From Bacillus subtilis (lineage in GTDB: Bacteria > Pseudomonadota > Alphaproteobacteria > Rhizobiales > Rhizobiaceae), in assembly GCA_021733665.1 (NCBI GenBank), contig JAHREI010000003.1, positions 62,001-126,000 on the forward strand: a stretch of DNA of 64,000 nucleotides, written 5' to 3'. The position numbers and the translations under genes are program-made. Below are positions 9,622 through 18,090 of the stretch, in pieces (the stretch's first letter is position 1; every line of letters starts with the position of its first letter). The notes beneath the pieces are model-generated. The model searched no databases. It saw only the letters and a list, made by a program, of their open reading frames with translations, and had not been told where the DNA came from.

Positions 9622-10440
9622 ATGAAGTTTGGATCTTTACTTGCCGCCTCGGTACTTGCCTCTTGCCTGTCTTTTCAGGCTTTTGCGCAGGATACCACCT
9701 ATGACCTCGTTGAGCCACTGGCAGAATATAAAATCTATGTCAGTGAAAAAGCACAGAAGCTGGAAGAAGACACCAAGGTCTTTACTGATGCTGTTAAAGC
9801 CGGTGATGTAGAAAAAGCGAAGTCGCTGTTTGCATCAACCCGTCTGAGCTACGAAGCCATTGAGCCGATTGCGGAATTGTTCAGCGATCTGGACGTGTCT
9901 ATCGATAGTCGTGCTGACGACTGGGAAAAAGCCGAGCAGGATCCGGGCTTCACCGGTTTCCACCGTATTGAATACGGCCTGTGGGAAAAGAACTCGACAG
10001 AAGAGCTGACACCGGTTGCTGACAAGCTGATGGCTGATGTGAGCGAGTTGAACAAGCGTATTGCTGATCTGACCTTCCCGCCGGAGAAAGTTGTCGGTGG
10101 TGCGGCCGTTCTGATGGAAGAAGTGGCAGCGACCAAAATCTCCGGTGAAGAAGACCGTTACAGCCATACAGACCTTTGGGATTTCAAAGGTAACTTTGAT
10201 GGTTCCCGCAAGATTTTCGATCTGGTACGTCCGCTGATTGAAGCAAAAGAAGCAGAATTCACCAAGAAAGTGGATGAGAACTTCAATACTGTTTCGCAGA
10301 CCCTTGATAAATACAAGGAAGGCGATGGCTATCAGAGCTATGACAAGCTGACTGAAGCTGACCGCAAGGTGCTCTCTATTGCTGTAAATACGCTGGCGGA
10401 AGATCTTTCCACACTGCGTGGTAAACTCGGCCTGAACTAA
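9622..10440 (+). CDS. EfeO/EfeM-like periplasmic protein (imelysin domain only)
   Basis: This 272-residue secreted protein is a second M75/imelysin-type component of the iron system. It has a signal peptide ending near AFAQD and the motif HRIE at residues 114-117, set in [11 protein letters not shown], nearly the same context as in the longer EfeO. It lacks the cupredoxin domain, so it resembles EfeM proteins. I use the ATG at 9622 because AGAAGG lies about 10 bases upstream; an ATG nine codons earlier is also in frame. It is the last gene before a strong terminator. Confidence 0.88.
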   Translation: MKFGSLLAASVLASCLSFQAFAQDTTYDLVEPLAEYKIYVSEKAQKLEEDTKVFTDAVKAGDVEKAKSLFASTRLSYEAIEPIAELFSDLDVSIDSRADDWEKAEQDPGFTGFHRIEYGLWEKNSTEELTPVADKLMADVSELNKRIADLTFPPEKVVGGAAVLMEEVAATKISGEEDRYSHTDLWDFKGNFDGSRKIFDLVRPLIEAKEAEFTKKVDENFNTVSQTLDKYKEGDGYQSYDKLTEADRKVLSIAVNTLAEDLSTLRGKLGLN

Positions 10441-10454
10441 TCATCATATAGTTT

Positions 10455-10496
10455 AAAAAAACGCCCGATATCAGACATGATATCGGGCGTTTTTTA
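10455..10496. terminator. Bidirectional terminator
   Basis: A perfect 14-bp stem (AACGCCCGATATCA with its complement) with a 4-base loop, A-rich on one side and T-rich on the other. It separates the convergent efe and TRAP operons and can serve both. Confidence 0.92.
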
Positions 10497-10853
10497 TTGG
10501 CACTGACTGATTTTGATTGGCTGGCCTGCGGTGATGCCTAATTCATGACAGTGCCCGTTGGCGCAGAGTTTCCACCCGCTGATCGTCTCACCGGATGCCG
10601 CCAGCACAATCTCTTCGCGCGGCGGAATTTTCGGTACATAATGATACCATCCGTCCCGCAAAATCGCGTCCTCCGGAGGTTCCATACCGGCACCGGAACC
10701 CTGTATGCGAGCTTCAGTCAGCACAAAACCTGCCGGTGTAATCTGCCAATCTTCCTGCCACGGTATTTTCTCGACACTATGTGTCCATTGCAGCATGAAA
10801 GAGGTGGTTGCTATCCGCAGCACACCGGCTGCGGATAGTGCACAGAGTGCCAT
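10494..10853 (-). CDS. DUF1850 domain protein, companion of the TRAP transporter
   Basis: This 119-residue protein belongs to DUF1850, seen by the segments MLQWTHSVEKIPWQEDW and GSGAGMEPPEDA and the later LCANGHCHEL. It has a hydrophobic N-terminus and is probably exported or membrane-anchored. The start at 10853 shares one base with the stop of the TRAP permease gene (TGATG), so it is translationally coupled; a longer start at 10898 would run inside the permease. DUF1850 genes commonly sit with TAXI-TRAP systems, but their function is unknown. Confidence 0.85.
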   Translation of the reverse strand: MALCALSAAGVLRIATTSFMLQWTHSVEKIPWQEDWQITPAGFVLTEARIQGSGAGMEPPEDAILRDGWYHYVPKIPPREEIVLAASGETISGWKLCANGHCHELGITAGQPIKISQCQ

Positions 10854-12958
10854 CAGGCGGCTTTCATCTGTGGCTCTCTGGTATTCCACCAGTGCCACAG
10901 CAGGAACGCCATACAGGCAGCAAAGCCGATTTCATCGCTGAGCGGATAAGTTGCCAGCATCAGCGCGGCGGCTGCAAATGCCCAGATACGCTCCCAGATT
11001 TTGAGATGCCCGCGCAGGAAGCCGATTGCTGCGGCACCCCACATGACAATACTGAGCAGAGCTTTACCGATCATATAGGCGACAGCAGGCCAGAAACCCA
11101 TGCTTTCCGCCAACGGGCCGCCATCCTGCAACATGATGACAGGTGCATAAACCGCCATGAACGGCACCGCAAAACCGGCAACGGCAATACGCACCGCCTG
11201 CATGCCGATTTTCATGCCGGATTCTTTGGCAATCGGAGCAGCAGCAAATGCAGCCAGAGCTACCGGTGGTGTCAGGTCGGCCATAATCCCGAAATAGAAC
11301 ACGAACATATGTGACACCAGCAGCGGCACATCCAGCATCAGCAATGCAGGACCTGCGATCGACGAGGTGATGATATAGTTCGGGATTGTCGGAATACCCA
11401 TACCAAGGATCAGACAGGTGATCATGGTCAGCACGAGCGAGAGAAACAGGGAGTTTTCACCCACGCTCACAATGACACGTGCAAAGCTCGATCCGGCACC
11501 GGTGAGTGCCAGCACGCCGATGATGACGCCGACGAGCGCACAGGCTACACCAACCGGCAGAGCATTTTTGGCGCCTTCCGCAAGGCTCTCAAGGCAAAGG
11601 CGCAGGGTTTCACGACCACCGCGCAGCGCGAAACTAACCAGAACCAGTGCTGTGATCAGCAGCAGGATCAGCGTAATGCCGCGAATTTCCTGTCCCAGAA
11701 TATTAAAGCTGGTGCCGAAGGCAGCAGCGGACATCAGGCCGAGTGCGACCCAAAACAACACGCGAACGGCCATTGGCATATTGGCAGAGACCGGTACGCC
11801 GAGAATAATCAGCGCGGTCAGCCCCATGCCCACGGTTCCGGCGAACAGCGGCGTATAGCCGGAGAACAACAGCCAGACCAGTGCCACAAGCGGCAGGATC
11901 AGATACCAGTGTTTACGCAAGGCGCCGAGCGCACTTGGCAATTCAGCTTTTGACAGGCCTTTCAGACCAAGGCGACCGGCCTCAAGATGCACCATAATAA
12001 AGACGGTGATGAAGTAGAGGATTGCCGGAACAATCGCTGCTTTTACGATTTCCAGATAAGGCAGACCCAGCGTTTCTGCCATGATGAAGGCAACAGCGCC
12101 CATCACCGGTGGCATGATCTGTCCGCCCATTGAGGCAACAGCTTCCACACCACCGGCAAAAGCCGGTTTGAAGCCGGAACGTTTCATCAGCGGAATGGTG
12201 AAGGCACCTGTGGTGACCACATTGGCCACGCCGGAACCGTTGATGGTGCCCATCAGAGCGGAGGAGATCACCGAGACTTTGGCAGGGCCGCCGCGCGATG
12301 AGCCGACTGTGCCCATGGCGACATCATTGAACAACTGGATCATGCCTGCGCGCTCAAGAAACGCACCGAACAGGATGAACAGAAAAATATAGCTGGATGA
12401 GACGTAAATCGGCGTGCCGTAAATACCTTCTGTTCCCAGAAACAGGACTTCGACAACCTGTTCGAAGTCATAGCCGCGATGGTTGAGCGGTGAGGGCAGG
12501 TATTGGCCAAACAGCCCGTATAATAAGAAAATCGCGCAGATCAGCGGCAGCGTCCAGCCCATCATGCGCTGCCCAGCCCAGAATACCAGACCAACGGCCA
12601 ATATGCCGATAACGATATCCTGCATCTCCGGTTCACCGGCACGGATGATCAGATCATTATAGAATACCCAGTGATAGAAACTGACAGCAAAGGCCAATAT
12701 GGCCGTTGACCACATCAACAGCCTTTTAAAAGAACTTTGTGGTGCCGCATTGGCATAAAGGCCGAATAATAACAGCAGCAAAAAGCCGACATGAACGGAG
12801 CGTACGACCTGACTTGGCAGCGGCGAATAGGCTGCCGTCCAGAGCTGGAAAACGGAAAAAGCGACGGCAATAGCAAACAGCACACGGGCACCGGAGCTGA
12901 CGCCCCAACCCGGAATATGCTCGGCTGATTCAACCGCATTGGTTTCTGATAAAGACAT
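10853..12958 (-). CDS. TRAP transporter permease, fused 4TM/12TM
   Basis: This roughly 700-residue membrane protein combines the small (DctQ-like) and large (DctM-like) TRAP subunits, the form that works with TAXI-type binding proteins and uses a sodium or proton gradient. Family segments include GGQIMPPVMGAVAFIMAE, GSGVANVVTTGAFTIPLMKR and LGMGIPTIPNYI. I favour the ATG at 12958 (MSLSETNAVES); an in-frame ATG at 13009 would add 17 residues and cannot be excluded. It follows the binding-protein gene and leads into the DUF1850 gene. Confidence 0.9.
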   Translation of the reverse strand: MSLSETNAVESAEHIPGWGVSSGARVLFAIAVAFSVFQLWTAAYSPLPSQVVRSVHVGFLLLLLFGLYANAAPQSSFKRLLMWSTAILAFAVSFYHWVFYNDLIIRAGEPEMQDIVIGILAVGLVFWAGQRMMGWTLPLICAIFLLYGLFGQYLPSPLNHRGYDFEQVVEVLFLGTEGIYGTPIYVSSSYIFLFILFGAFLERAGMIQLFNDVAMGTVGSSRGGPAKVSVISSALMGTINGSGVANVVTTGAFTIPLMKRSGFKPAFAGGVEAVASMGGQIMPPVMGAVAFIMAETLGLPYLEIVKAAIVPAILYFITVFIMVHLEAGRLGLKGLSKAELPSALGALRKHWYLILPLVALVWLLFSGYTPLFAGTVGMGLTALIILGVPVSANMPMAVRVLFWVALGLMSAAAFGTSFNILGQEIRGITLILLLITALVLVSFALRGGRETLRLCLESLAEGAKNALPVGVACALVGVIIGVLALTGAGSSFARVIVSVGENSLFLSLVLTMITCLILGMGIPTIPNYIITSSIAGPALLMLDVPLLVSHMFVFYFGIMADLTPPVALAAFAAAPIAKESGMKIGMQAVRIAVAGFAVPFMAVYAPVIMLQDGGPLAESMGFWPAVAYMIGKALLSIVMWGAAAIGFLRGHLKIWERIWAFAAAALMLATYPLSDEIGFAACMAFLLWHWWNTREPQMKAA

Positions 12959-13082
12959 GAATTTAAAACCGCGTAAAATGATACCAATAAGCGCAGAAAG
13001 CAGCCGCATTACCTATTGTAGCAACGGATAATGCGGCGCTCGTAACTTGCTTCAGGCGGGTGTCCCCGCAATTCAGGCGTTA

Positions 13083-14036
13083 TTATTCGATGCCTTTTTC
13101 TTTGTAGTAACGCATTGCACCCGGATGGATCGGTGTCGGGGAAACAATGGTGTTTTTATCAAGCTTGATCATTTTCGCAGCCGAGTGTGCCGCAGCCAGC
13201 TGGTCGAGATTTTCGAACAGGCCCTTGGTCATCTGATAGACCAGTTCTTCATCCATATCCGGACGCACGATCAGGTAATTGATCACCGATGCAGTGGTTA
13301 CGTCTTTGTCCTGACCGCTATAGGTATTGGCCGGAATGGTGTTAACCAGATATGGCGCGCCGATTTTCTCGATAATATCGGCAGGGACTTCCACCACATT
13401 GATTTCAACCGCATTGGCCAGATCGCGCAGCGATGCAACACCAAGACCGGAGGACTGCAAAGTGGCATCCAGCTGACGGTTTTTCATCAGTTCAACGGAT
13501 TCTGCGAATGGCAGATATTCGACTTTGCCCAGATCGTCATAGGACAGACCGGCGGCATGAAGAATGGTTTTCGCATTCAGTTCGGTGCCGGATTTTGGTG
13601 CGCCAACAGAGAGACGTTTGCCCTTCAGGTCAGCCAGAGTTTTGATGCCGGACTCTTTGGACGCAACGATCTGCACATAATTCGGATAGATCGCAGCCAG
13701 CGTGCTGATATTTTCCAGTTTCTTTTTGAAACCGGCATCTTCATTGCCTTCCCATGCGTCACGCAGGGAGTCGCCTAGCGTAAAACCAAGTTCACCGCGA
13801 CCGCTATTGATCAGATTGATATTTTCAATCGAGGCTTTGGTTGCCTGCACAGACGGGCGGGTATTTGGAATGCCGGAATAAATTTTCTCAAGCGCTACAC
13901 CCATCGGGTAATAAACACCGCTCGTGCCACCGGTCAGAATATTGATAAAGTCCTGTGCTTTGGCTTCTGCCGCAGCAAATGTCATTGTGACGGCAGCAAA
14001 CGCTGACAAAAGTGTCTTCTTACCCAAATATCCCAT
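13083..14036 (-). CDS. TAXI family TRAP transporter solute-binding protein
   Basis: This 317-residue periplasmic receptor has a signal peptide ending at AKAQDF and the TAXI opening NILTGGTSGVYYPMG, which defines the family. Later KGKRLSVGAPKSGTELNA is also conserved. I use the ATG at 14036 because GGAGG lies five bases upstream; in-frame ATGs further up lack a good ribosome site. TAXI systems characterised so far carry dicarboxylates or glutamate, but this ligand is unknown. First gene of the three-gene operon. Confidence 0.9.
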   Translation of the reverse strand: MGYLGKKTLLSAFAAVTMTFAAAEAKAQDFINILTGGTSGVYYPMGVALEKIYSGIPNTRPSVQATKASIENINLINSGRGELGFTLGDSLRDAWEGNEDAGFKKKLENISTLAAIYPNYVQIVASKESGIKTLADLKGKRLSVGAPKSGTELNAKTILHAAGLSYDDLGKVEYLPFAESVELMKNRQLDATLQSSGLGVASLRDLANAVEINVVEVPADIIEKIGAPYLVNTIPANTYSGQDKDVTTASVINYLIVRPDMDEELVYQMTKGLFENLDQLAAAHSAAKMIKLDKNTIVSPTPIHPGAMRYYKEKGIE

Positions 14037-14508
14037 GAAGTCCTCCATATTCATTTCAGACCGGTTCTCCCGCAAAATTTGCCCGTTTGAGGCTGTTTCG
14101 CACCGGCTGTGTTCCTGCACTGATAATTGCGAAGACTGCTCGTCTTCGCGAAGAAATGTAATGCCTCTAAAGTATTAGATTTATTACATTACATGAAAAT
14201 GCAGATTGCAATTCAGATGTGATCTTTTATGAACTTGTGCCCCTGTGCAACTAAAAAATCGAATGACTGTTTTTTGATCCTTTGAAATCCGGAATATTTG
14301 TTGCTAATCAATTGATTTTATTCAGTATGCTTTGTCATTCTCTTTGTGCATAAAATTATACTCACACTTTGTTGTTCAGCAGGAATAGTTTTTCGCAAAG
14401 CTTGCGGTGCCACCTTAAAGCCGGATATAGCTGTTGCGGCTCACAGTGATGGCGCATGGAGGAAACGCGTGATCCGGTTTTGTGAGCGAAGTATAATGGG
14501 AGTGAGAA
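14037..14508. promoter_or_regulatory. Divergent promoter region between the TAXI gene and the ThDP enzyme gene
   Basis: 472 bases without a supported gene. It is AT-rich between about 14165 and 14385 and should carry promoters for both directions. GGGAG just before 14509 is the ribosome site of the rightward gene. I see no clear operator. Confidence 0.4.
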
Positions 14509-16059
14509 ATGAACGGTGCTGATAGCCTTTGCGACACCCTGCTGGCGCACGGGATCGATGTCTGTTTTGCCAATCCGGGCACATCGGAAATGCATTTTGT
14601 GGCAGCGCTGGATCGTAAGCCGCAAATGCGCTGCGTACTCGGTCTGTTTGAAGGCGTGGTAACAGGTGCAGCCGACGGCTATGGCCGCATGGCAGACAAG
14701 CCGGCAGCAACTCTGCTGCATCTGGGTTCAGGCCTTGGTAATGGCGTTGCGAACCTACACAATGCTAAACGTGCAAAAACGCCGATCGTGAATATTGTCG
14801 GTGATCATGCAACCTATCACCTGAAATATGATGCGCCGCTGACCAGTGATATTGAATCGCTGGCACGTCCGGTTTCCGGCTGGGTGAAGACGTCCAAATC
14901 CGCGGATGATATTTCTGCAGATACGGCTGAAGCTTTTGCCGCAGCGTGTAATGCACCGGGGCAGGTGGCAACGCTGATCCTGCCAGCCAATACCGCATGG
15001 ACAGAGGCGCCGCAGCAGATTGTGCAACCTCTGACCCGCCCGCAACGTCGGAAAGTCGATGCTGATGCCGTGCGCGAAGCAGCTCATGCATTGCGCAATG
15101 GTAAGCGCACACTCATTCTGCTTGGTAATCTCGCACTGCGTGCCAATGCGCTGGAAATTGCCAGCCGTATTGCGCAAGCATCCGGTGCGCGTTTGCTGGC
15201 ACAACAATCCAATGGCCGTATTGAGCGCGGTGCAGGTCGTGTTGCTGTTAATCGCGTGCTTTACCGCGTGGATGATGCACTGGCTGATCTGGCTGATATT
15301 GAACAGGTTGTACTGCTCGGAGCGAAAATTCCGGTCGCGTTCTTCGCCTATCCGGGCAAGCCAAGCACTTTCTTGGCCGAGGGTTGTGCTGTGGTTGATT
15401 ATGCCGGTGAAGCGGATGACCAGCTTTATGCTTTGCAGGCACTGGCCGATGAAATGAATATTCCGGCATCTGTTACACCATTGCTCAATCAGCGCGGTAA
15501 GAAAGTCATGCCGACCGGTACGCTGGATGATGACAAAATCAGTGCGATTGTTGCGTCACTCTTGCCGGAAAATGCGATTATTGTCGATGAATCCATTACA
15601 TCAGGTCGTGAAATGTTCGGCCTGACACATCAGTCAGCGCCGCATGATTTTCTGCAACTGACAGGCGGTGCGATCGGTATCGGCCTGCCGCTGGCAACCG
15701 GTGCGGCTGTTGCCTGTCCTGATCGTCAGGTGGTGGCTTTGCAGGCTGATGGCAGCGGTATGTATACGATGCAGGCGCTGTGGACTCACGCCCGTGAGAA
15801 CCTGAATATCATCACCATCATCTTTGCCAATCAGCGCTATGCGATCCTGCATGGTGAATTGCAGAATGTCGGTGCCGGTGCACCGGGACGCAATGCACAG
15901 CGTATGTTTGATCTGGTAGAGCCGACGATTGACTGGGTGAGCCTTGCCAAAGGTGTCGGTGTTGAAGGTGCCCGTGCGACAACTGCAGAACAATTTGCTG
16001 ACCTGTTTGCCGCAGCAAGCAAGCGCAAAGGCCCGTTTCTGATTGAAGCGATGATTTAA
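14509..16059 (+). CDS. Thiamine-diphosphate-dependent enzyme, acetolactate synthase large-subunit family
   Basis: This 516-residue protein has the three-domain ThDP fold. The N-terminal domain carries the catalytic Glu48 in GLFEGVVTGAADGYGRM, and the C-terminal domain carries QADGSGMYTMQALWTHA followed by FANQ, the ThDP/Mg binding motif. It lacks a partner regulatory subunit and is shorter than biosynthetic acetolactate synthases, so it may be a decarboxylase or carboligase of the benzoylformate decarboxylase type. It stands alone with its own promoter and ends in a hairpin. The reaction cannot be named from sequence. Confidence 0.82.
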   Translation: MNGADSLCDTLLAHGIDVCFANPGTSEMHFVAALDRKPQMRCVLGLFEGVVTGAADGYGRMADKPAATLLHLGSGLGNGVANLHNAKRAKTPIVNIVGDHATYHLKYDAPLTSDIESLARPVSGWVKTSKSADDISADTAEAFAAACNAPGQVATLILPANTAWTEAPQQIVQPLTRPQRRKVDADAVREAAHALRNGKRTLILLGNLALRANALEIASRIAQASGARLLAQQSNGRIERGAGRVAVNRVLYRVDDALADLADIEQVVLLGAKIPVAFFAYPGKPSTFLAEGCAVVDYAGEADDQLYALQALADEMNIPASVTPLLNQRGKKVMPTGTLDDDKISAIVASLLPENAIIVDESITSGREMFGLTHQSAPHDFLQLTGGAIGIGLPLATGAAVACPDRQVVALQADGSGMYTMQALWTHARENLNIITIIFANQRYAILHGELQNVGAGAPGRNAQRMFDLVEPTIDWVSLAKGVGVEGARATTAEQFADLFAAASKRKGPFLIEAMI

Positions 16060-16062
16060 AAT

Positions 16063-16093
16063 AGTTGTGGCAGGGTTAAGCCCTGCCACAACT
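16063..16093. terminator. Hairpin between convergent genes
   Basis: AGTTGTGGCAGGG at 16063-16075 pairs perfectly with CCCTGCCACAACT at 16081-16093. It probably ends transcription from both sides, although only a short T-rich stretch (minus strand) accompanies it. Confidence 0.7.
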
Positions 16094-16094
16094 C

Positions 16095-17069
16095 TCACAC
16101 TTGAGTAGCTTTTTCTGAGCGTTCCTTAATGACATTCAGCACGATGGAATGGAAATCATTGAGGAAGATCTGCCCCCACCAGTCGCAATAAATATTAATC
16201 GGTGTTGCGATGCGATATTGCGTTTTAAGCGTCAGGCGCGTGCGGTTTTCATCAATCACTTCCAGCGAATATTCGCCATAATCCAATCCCAGATAGTCAC
16301 TGTTGACGCTGATATGCGCTTCTACAGCTTTGGGGATTGAGGTGTCGCTGAAACGGAACTCCCAGCGCAAATAGCGGTTTTCCTGCCAGCCGGTGATCAC
16401 TTCTTCAAAATTGACGCCTTTGCCCCATTTCAGATGGCGCACGGCACCAACACCGGAGCCGGTGATACGGGCATCTTCGGGTTTCGGCACGCCGACAATA
16501 CTATGGCTGAAAGTCATCCCCAATTCATCAGGGCGAATATCAGGAATTGCCAGTGTATTGTTCCAGATCACATGGGCAGGCGCGTTAATTTCAATCACTG
16601 TGGTGACGGAGTTAAAGTGATCCTGATATTCGATCTGATTTTCCAGCGGCAAGGCGAGAAAAGGCAGTGCAATCACGAAAGTGACACTGCGTTTGGAATG
16701 ATACTGACGTAAAAACCGCATGGTGGTATAAACACCAAGCGCCGTGCCCGCAAAGAGAAATGGCGCAGCCATAGCCACGCAAATACCAGCCTCACCAAAG
16801 ATAATCATTGAAATAAGGATCAAGCCGAGCATGCAAAGCATGGCGGTTTTCATATGTTTGCGGATGCTGCCGGTGCCACGCGGGTCTATCTGAATAATCA
16901 GCAGGCTGGTGATTGCCATCGGCATCAGGATCAGGCCGGTGATAAAGGCCATCCCGCTACCCTCTCGTATCAGCCAGATGAGAATATATAGCACCACCGC
17001 ATAAAGCGTTGTTACGAAGATACTCAGCCAGAAACGGTCGGATGAAGGTTCTTTATGATTTTCAGACAT
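16095..17069 (-). CDS. Membrane protein with C-terminal SRPBCC (polyketide cyclase-like) domain
   Basis: This 324-residue protein has about five hydrophobic segments in its first 150 residues (for example FVTTLYAVVLYILIWL and the stretch around GLILISMIIFGEAG), then a soluble domain from about 155 that begins TVIEINAPAHVIWNNTLAI, the opening strand of the SRPBCC ligand-binding fold. This domain is usually a hydrophobic-ligand carrier. I chose MSENHKEPS at 17069; a start 14 codons earlier is possible. It lies upstream of, and divergent from, the TPP-riboswitch operon, but nothing ties the two together. Function unknown. Confidence 0.65.
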   Translation of the reverse strand: MSENHKEPSSDRFWLSIFVTTLYAVVLYILIWLIREGSGMAFITGLILMPMAITSLLIIQIDPRGTGSIRKHMKTAMLCMLGLILISMIIFGEAGICVAMAAPFLFAGTALGVYTTMRFLRQYHSKRSVTFVIALPFLALPLENQIEYQDHFNSVTTVIEINAPAHVIWNNTLAIPDIRPDELGMTFSHSIVGVPKPEDARITGSGVGAVRHLKWGKGVNFEEVITGWQENRYLRWEFRFSDTSIPKAVEAHISVNSDYLGLDYGEYSLEVIDENRTRLTLKTQYRIATPINIYCDWWGQIFLNDFHSIVLNVIKERSEKATQV

Positions 17070-17153
17070 AGGGTTTCTTAGACCAGCTTGGGCGGGCAGG
17101 ACAACCGCCAAGGCTTGTCCCTTGCAAATAAACTTGCTAGAGCTTGGAGGAAT

Positions 17154-17233
17154 GACACGGGGTGTCCTGTTTTACAGGGCTGAGATTTTAAACCCGTTGA
17201 ACCTGATCCAGCTCATACTGGCGAAGGGATGTC
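17154..17233 (+). promoter_or_regulatory. TPP riboswitch (THI element)
   Basis: The conserved blocks are all present in order: GGGGTGTCC, GGGCTGAGA, AACCCGTTGAACCTGATC, and CTGGCGAAGGGA. GACA at 17154-17157 and TGTC at 17230-17233 close the P1 stem. It binds thiamine pyrophosphate and should turn down the downstream operon when thiamine is plentiful. Confidence 0.95.
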
Positions 17234-17270
17234 TGTGTGCCCAGCCGTATTCTATACGGTGCAAGCCCTT

Positions 17271-17306
17271 ATTCCCTTGGCCGGTCATTTCTTAAGGCAA
17301 GGGAAT
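17271..17306 (+). promoter_or_regulatory. Shine-Dalgarno-sequestering hairpin of the TPP riboswitch
   Basis: ATTCCCTTG at 17271-17279 pairs perfectly with CAAGGGAAT at 17298-17306, which contains the ribosome site AAGGGA of the next gene. The same TCCCTT could instead pair with AAGGGA at 17224-17229 in the aptamer. That suggests a switch: aptamer folded means ribosome site hidden. The pairing is seen; the mechanism is inferred. Confidence 0.72.
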
Positions 17307-17310
17307 TATC

Positions 17311-18090
17311 ATGTCTGAACCAGTCCTTCTTCCGCTTCATAAGCAGCTTGTCCTCGTCACCGGTGGTGCGCGTGGTCTTGGCCGTGATCTCGTCAAAGCT
17401 TTCTTAGGTGAGGGGGCTCGTGTTGTGATCAATTATCACACCAGTGTGGATGCTGCAGCGGAACTGGCGGCACTGGCACCGGAAAAGACACTGACAGTAC
17501 AGGCCGATGTGACGGATGCGCAGGCTGTGCAGGCACTATTTGCCAGGGCGCAACAGCATTTTGGTATGCCGGTCACAACGGTAGTCAATAATGCTTTGCC
17601 GGCGTTCAGCTTTAACGGTGACGCCCGCGCCCATGCGGATGTCATCAGCTGGGAGCAGATCAATCAGCAGATGGAAGGCATTGTGCGCGGTGCGCTCAAC
17701 ACCACGCAGGCCGCACTTGCCGGTATGGAGCAGGCCGGTTTTGGTCGTATCATCAATATCGGCACCAACCTGTTTCAAAATCCGGTGGTTCCGTACCATG
17801 ATTATACGGCGGCTAAAGCCGCTTTGCTGTCACTGACCCGCACGCTGGCGCAGGATCTGGGCGAAAAGAACATCACTGTGAATATGCTGTCCGGCGGGTT
17901 GCTGCGTACCACCGATGCGTCCGCTGCAACACCGGAAGCAGTGTTTGATTATATCGCCTCTGCCACGCCGTTGCGCCGTGTAACGACACCTGCGGAATTC
18001 GCCGATACCGCATTGTTCTTTGCGTCGCCATGGGCGCGTTCTGTGACCGGTCAAAATCTGGTTGTTGACGGCGGATTGGTAAAAAACTGA
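17311..18090 (+). CDS. Short-chain dehydrogenase/reductase under TPP-riboswitch control
   Basis: This 259-residue classical SDR has the nucleotide motif TGGARGLG at residues 17-24 and the catalytic YTAAK at 165-169. The usual catalytic Ser position reads GTN at 151-153, so Thr may replace Ser. The C-terminal VTGQNLVVDGG is the family's conserved end and resembles FabG. The gene lies directly behind a TPP riboswitch, so its substrate is probably tied to thiamine or its pieces. It is coupled to the monooxygenase gene by a TGATG overlap. The substrate is unknown. Confidence 0.85.
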   Translation: MSEPVLLPLHKQLVLVTGGARGLGRDLVKAFLGEGARVVINYHTSVDAAAELAALAPEKTLTVQADVTDAQAVQALFARAQQHFGMPVTTVVNNALPAFSFNGDARAHADVISWEQINQQMEGIVRGALNTTQAALAGMEQAGFGRIINIGTNLFQNPVVPYHDYTAAKAALLSLTRTLAQDLGEKNITVNMLSGGLLRTTDASAATPEAVFDYIASATPLRRVTTPAEFADTALFFASPWARSVTGQNLVVDGGLVKN

